Positions 6,197-8,753 of a stretch of DNA of 8,753 bases are shown here, piece by piece. The translations under genes and the position numbers were made by a program. The notes under the pieces were generated by a model, which was not told the origin of the DNA, ran no database searches, and saw nothing but the letters and a program-made list of their open reading frames with translations. Positions within the stretch are counted from its first letter, which is position 1. Each line of letters starts with the position of its first letter. Origin of the DNA: an uncultured Candidatus Melainabacteria bacterium (GTDB lineage: Bacteria > Cyanobacteriota > Vampirovibrionia > Gastranaerophilales > Gastranaerophilaceae); contig CALAFU010000142.1 in NCBI GenBank assembly GCA_937891325.1, positions 1 to 8,753 on the forward strand, read 5' to 3'.

Positions 6197-7077
6197 ATTT
6201 TTTCCTCGATTTCCGAATTATTTCCCAAATAAACAACTTCGGGATTTAGTTTTATATCATATTTTTCTTTAACTTTATTGTACATCAACAACATCAAATT
6301 TAGAATATCTTCTGAGGTTGCACTGTTAAAATTTATAATAAAGTTAGCGTGATTTTCCCAAACTTTGGCACCGCCAAATGTTAAATCTTTCGCGCCGATG
6401 CTGTCTAAAAGTCTTCCTGCTGAATTGTTTTCAGGGTTTTTGAATACACTTCCGCAATTAGGCAAAGCTAAAGAAGGTTGATGATTTTTTCTAAAAGTTA
6501 GGTTAAAATCCATTCTTTCTTTAATTTCATCTTGTGGTTTTTCTTCTAACTCAAATTCTGCCGATAAAACGACATAATTTTTTCTTTGGCAAATTGAACT
6601 TCTGTAACCGAATTCAAGTTCTTCTTTTGAAAGAGTTAGAACCTCTTTTGTATCTAAATCAAAAACATTTGCACTTGTCAAATGGTCACTGATAGCCTGT
6701 TCTTTAGCTGATGCGTTCATATAAACTTCGCCACCGATTGACCCAGGGAAGCCTATCATAAATTCAAAACCGCTAAGAGAATGTTTTAAAACTTCATTTG
6801 ACGCCATAGGACCTTTTAAGCCACATTCTGCGTAAACTTTTTTGCCATCAACTTTTATCGCATTACATTTTTGTGTAAAAATTACATCGCCCTTAATTCC
6901 GTTAGACGAAAGTAACACATTTGAACAGTTACCAAGAATAATAGGGCTTTCAACTGTTTTTAAGACCTCAATTAATTCGTCCACATTTTTAGGAAAATAA
7001 GCGCGTTCAATCAGACCGCTAACTTTGAAGGAAGTTAAATTTTTTGCATCAAAATTTTCCCTAACTTCAATTGTCAT
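6172..7077 (-). CDS. murB: UDP-N-acetylenolpyruvoylglucosamine reductase (type II)
   Basis: A 301-residue cytoplasmic flavoenzyme that reduces UDP-GlcNAc-enolpyruvate to UDP-MurNAc with NADPH, the step before MurC. It has an FAD-binding fold: ILGNCSNVLLSSNG (47-60, the family's 'GxGSN' loop with Cys in place of Gly), SGFEFMIGFPGSIGG (102-116) and MNA (120-122), then the substrate domain with GYRSS (157-161, catalytic Arg R159), PNCGSVFKNP (206-215, proton-donor serine S210), GGAKVWENHANFIIN (235-249) and the catalytic glutamate in LNPEVVYLG (277-285, E280). The GSVFKNP version and length fit the shorter type IIa MurB of Gram-positives and cyanobacteria rather than the E. coli type I. It starts two bases after murC stops (TAGTTATG) and overlaps ddl downstream, so it is a coupled middle gene of the operon. 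Confidence 0.95.
   Translation of the reverse strand: MTIEVRENFDAKNLTSFKVSGLIERAYFPKNVDELIEVLKTVESPIILGNCSNVLLSSNGIKGDVIFTQKCNAIKVDGKKVYAECGLKGPMASNEVLKHSLSGFEFMIGFPGSIGGEVYMNASAKEQAISDHLTSANVFDLDTKEVLTLSKEELEFGYRSSICQRKNYVVLSAEFELEEKPQDEIKERMDFNLTFRKNHQPSLALPNCGSVFKNPENNSAGRLLDSIGAKDLTFGGAKVWENHANFIINFNSATSEDILNLMLLMYNKVKEKYDIKLNPEVVYLGNNSEIEEKIWKTLKQK
6203..6207 (-). promoter_or_regulatory. Ribosome binding site of ddl inside murB
   Basis: GAGGA on the minus strand, six bases before the ddl ATG at 6196. The consensus match and ideal spacing fix the ddl start despite the 25-base overlap with the end of murB. Confidence 0.65.
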
Positions 7078-7079
7078 AA

Positions 7080-8438
7080 CTATTTACCTGCAAGTTTTAA
7101 AAGTTCTTTGCCAAGTTCTGTAATAGTTCCAGCGCCTAAACCAACTAAAATGTCGTCTTTTTTAAGTTGTGGATAAATCTTTTGAGCAACTTCCTTCATT
7201 GAGCCTGAAATATATTCACTGTTTGCACAATGTTTTTTCAAATCCTTGATGAAGTTTTCAGATGTAATGCCTTCAATTGGATCTTCTGAAGCTGCGTAAA
7301 TATCTGTAACAACCACGTGAGGAACATTTTCAAACGCATCTACAAAGTCGTTCCACAAAGATTTTAAACGAGTATATCTGTGAGGTTGAAATACTGCAAT
7401 AACGTGCTTGTCCGGAAATTCAGTTAAGGCTGAAAGTGTTGCTTTAATTTCTGTTGGGTGATGTGCATAATCGTCATAAATTACAGCCCCATTAACATCT
7501 CCAACGTGTTGAAAACGTCTGCCCATACCTGTAAAGGTTGCAAAGTGTTCAGCAACTTTTTCTAAATCAACACTAGCTTGATGTAAACTTGCCAATACGC
7601 CTAAAGCGTTTGAAACATTGTGTTTTCCTAACAATTTAATACGTAATGAAACTAATTTTTCACCCTTGTAATAAACATCAAAAGAGCTTCCTGTTGGTGT
7701 TAAATCAATGTTTTTTGCTACATAATCAGCATCATTTAAGCCGAAAGTAATGAAATTATAGCCTTTTAACTTTAGATTTCCTGCTGAATCGTTGTTGATT
7801 AAAACTTTTTGAGAACCGTCAAATTTTGATAAAAGTTGTTCAAATGTTTCAACAAGAGAGTCCAAACCGTTTTTGTAAAAATCTAAATGGTCAGCTTCAA
7901 GATTGTTGATAACCAAAATTTTAGGGTTATATTTAACAATTGTGCCATCGCTTTCATCAAGTTCGGCGATAAAATATTTGTCTGTTTTGTAATTGGCGTT
8001 AGTGTGAAGTTCTGGAATAATTCCGCCAACAACGTAAGAAGGTTCTAAACCTGCTTTCTCCATTACGTATGAAGAAAGTCCGCTTGTTGTAGTTTTGCCG
8101 TGAGTTCCAGCGTAGCCGATAAAGCATTTTGAGCGTTCAGAAAGAGTTTTTAATACATCAGAACGGTGTAAAATAGGTAAACCTAATCTTTTAGCCTTTT
8201 GAATTTCTGAGTTGCTTTCTCTGATTGCAGAGCTTGCAACAACAATACATTTCTCAGGAACATTCTTTTCATCGTGTCCAATGTAAACTTTTGCGCCTAA
8301 ACTTCTAATTTCATCAATATATTTGCTATCGTTAATATCAGAGCCTGAAACTTCAAAACCTTCTTGTAGCAAGTATTTTGCAAGTCCGCTCATTCCAATT
8401 CCGCCAATGGCGATAAAATGATATTTTTCTTTTTCCAC
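7080..8438 (-). CDS. murC: UDP-N-acetylmuramate--L-alanine ligase
   Basis: A 452-residue cytoplasmic Mur ligase that attaches L-alanine to UDP-MurNAc with ATP, opening the peptide stem. All three domains are visible: the N-terminal UDP-binding Rossmann-like domain FIAIGGIGMSGLA (8-20); the ATPase domain with P-loop GTHGKTT (111-117), ELDESDG (159-165), NNLEADHLDFY (178-188) and GKHNVSNALG (271-280); and the C-terminal domain with YDDYAHHPTEI (321-331) and FQPHRYTR (350-357). YAHHPTE is diagnostic of MurC rather than MurD/E/F. The start is GTG at 8438: an in-frame TAA four codons upstream leaves no earlier start. The Shine-Dalgarno sequence is weak (GGGTAG). It is the first gene of the murC-murB-ddl-ftsQ(-nadE) cluster, and a likely promoter lies in the 69-base gap upstream. 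Confidence 0.97.
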   Translation of the reverse strand: MEKEKYHFIAIGGIGMSGLAKYLLQEGFEVSGSDINDSKYIDEIRSLGAKVYIGHDEKNVPEKCIVVASSAIRESNSEIQKAKRLGLPILHRSDVLKTLSERSKCFIGYAGTHGKTTTSGLSSYVMEKAGLEPSYVVGGIIPELHTNANYKTDKYFIAELDESDGTIVKYNPKILVINNLEADHLDFYKNGLDSLVETFEQLLSKFDGSQKVLINNDSAGNLKLKGYNFITFGLNDADYVAKNIDLTPTGSSFDVYYKGEKLVSLRIKLLGKHNVSNALGVLASLHQASVDLEKVAEHFATFTGMGRRFQHVGDVNGAVIYDDYAHHPTEIKATLSALTEFPDKHVIAVFQPHRYTRLKSLWNDFVDAFENVPHVVVTDIYAASEDPIEGITSENFIKDLKKHCANSEYISGSMKEVAQKIYPQLKKDDILVGLGAGTITELGKELLKLAGK

Positions 8439-8471
8439 TTCAACTACCCGTTAATTAATTATTACAAGTTA

Positions 8472-8500
8472 ATTATATTATAAAGATGTTGAAAAATAAA
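8472..8500 (-). promoter_or_regulatory. Possible promoter of the mur-ddl-ftsQ operon
   Basis: On the minus strand two overlapping TATAAT boxes (8482-8477 and 8477-8472) lie 34 to 44 bases before the murC start. The second is preceded at 17 bases by TTTATT (8500-8495), a poor -35. The perfect -10 and its position in a short gap before the first gene of an operon support it; the AT-rich context weakens it. Confidence 0.38.
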
Positions 8501-8507
8501 GTAATTG

Positions 8508-8753
8508 CTAAAACTTAATATTATCGTTTGTAATTACTTTCATACTTTGCAACAAATCGCAGAATAATTTTATTTGTGAGCGTTTAGAAACCTTCACGAT
8601 TTTACCGTGTAAAAATGGCTCATAACCGTCTTTTCCGCTTGCGATGTATTCGTTTGTAATTACGTTGTAAATTTTATTGTCATCAATTTTGTCAATCTTT
8701 AAGTGATATTGCAAATATCTTCGAGTTGTTGTTTGACCTTTTTGTAGCGCTTC
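8508..8753 (-). CDS. 5'-nucleotidase/UshA-like metallophosphatase, C-terminal end (runs off right edge)
   Basis: The last 81 codons and TAG stop of a gene entering from the right edge; the frame is open through base 8753. The TTG at 8714 is an internal leucine, not a start. The segment IDDNKIYNVITNEYIASGKDGYEPF resembles the end of the 5'-nucleotidase C-terminal domain, whose usual form is a strand '(K/R)xYxVxTNDYLAxGGDGYxxF'; this substrate-binding domain follows a calcineurin-like metallophosphatase domain in UshA-type enzymes that hydrolyse nucleotides or UDP-sugars, usually outside the cytoplasmic membrane. Here the second Gly of GGDGY is Lys (GKDGY). After the motif comes a 30-residue tail, VKVSKRSQIKLFCDLLQ onwards, without anchor or sorting signal. 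The metallophosphatase domain is outside the window, so the assignment rests on this motif alone. No hairpin terminator is seen in the gap to murC. Confidence 0.68.
   Translation of the reverse strand, partial: EALQKGQTTTRRYLQYHLKIDKIDDNKIYNVITNEYIASGKDGYEPFLHGKIVKVSKRSQIKLFCDLLQSMKVITNDNIKF

Noticed and set aside
8508..8714. A complete 68-residue small protein starting with TTG at 8714
   Set aside because: The frame stays open to the window edge and the sequence matches the tail of a larger 5'-nucleotidase-like enzyme, so this is a partial gene rather than a small one.

Overview
All eight recognisable genes lie on the minus strand, so the window is described from right to left, in the order of transcription. 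The DNA is AT-rich (roughly one third G+C by eye), starts include ATG and GTG, and several junctions overlap or nearly touch. The best guess for the organism is a host-associated non-photosynthetic cyanobacterial relative (Vampirovibrionia/Melainabacteria, order Gastranaerophilales). This rests on adjacent murC-murB followed by ddl and a POTRA-type ftsQ, on the look of the FtsQ protein, and on an orphan protein with an 'INFSGK' N-terminus of a kind I associate with that group. It is an inference, and other low-GC diderm gut bacteria remain possible.

Right edge (8508-8753): the C-terminal end of a 5'-nucleotidase-family enzyme, cut by the window. After a 69-base gap with a plausible promoter comes a tight cell-envelope operon: murC (GTG start), murB (2 bases later), ddl (overlapping murB by 25 bases) and ftsQ (TAATG overlap). 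MurC and MurB are consecutive cytoplasmic steps towards UDP-MurNAc-peptide, Ddl makes the D-Ala-D-Ala used by MurF, and FtsQ links wall synthesis to the divisome. Where ftsA/ftsZ would often follow, an NAD+ synthetase (nadE) follows after 18 bases. Its N-terminal glutaminase-like domain is short and appears to have lost its catalytic residues, while the synthetase domain looks intact.

A 94-base gap with a fair promoter precedes a sodium/proton-coupled dicarboxylate/amino-acid symporter of the GltP/GltT/DctA superfamily. Its 3' end overlaps yraN, a small predicted nuclease of the UPF0102 family.

The only gene-free stretch of about 300 bases (901-1200) holds a compact structured repeat-like element at 1031-1175. 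It has terminal inverted repeats starting TAATGTCA, a long-range stem and several internal hairpins, including a GAAA-tetraloop hairpin on the minus strand. It resembles a MITE or other palindromic intergenic element, or a structured RNA. The left edge (1-900) is the first 300 codons of an unrecognised beta-rich, highly charged repeat protein that runs out of the window.

No tRNA, rRNA, CRISPR array, transposase gene or phage gene was seen. The two most unusual features are the 145-base structured element and the degenerate glutaminase domain of NadE.
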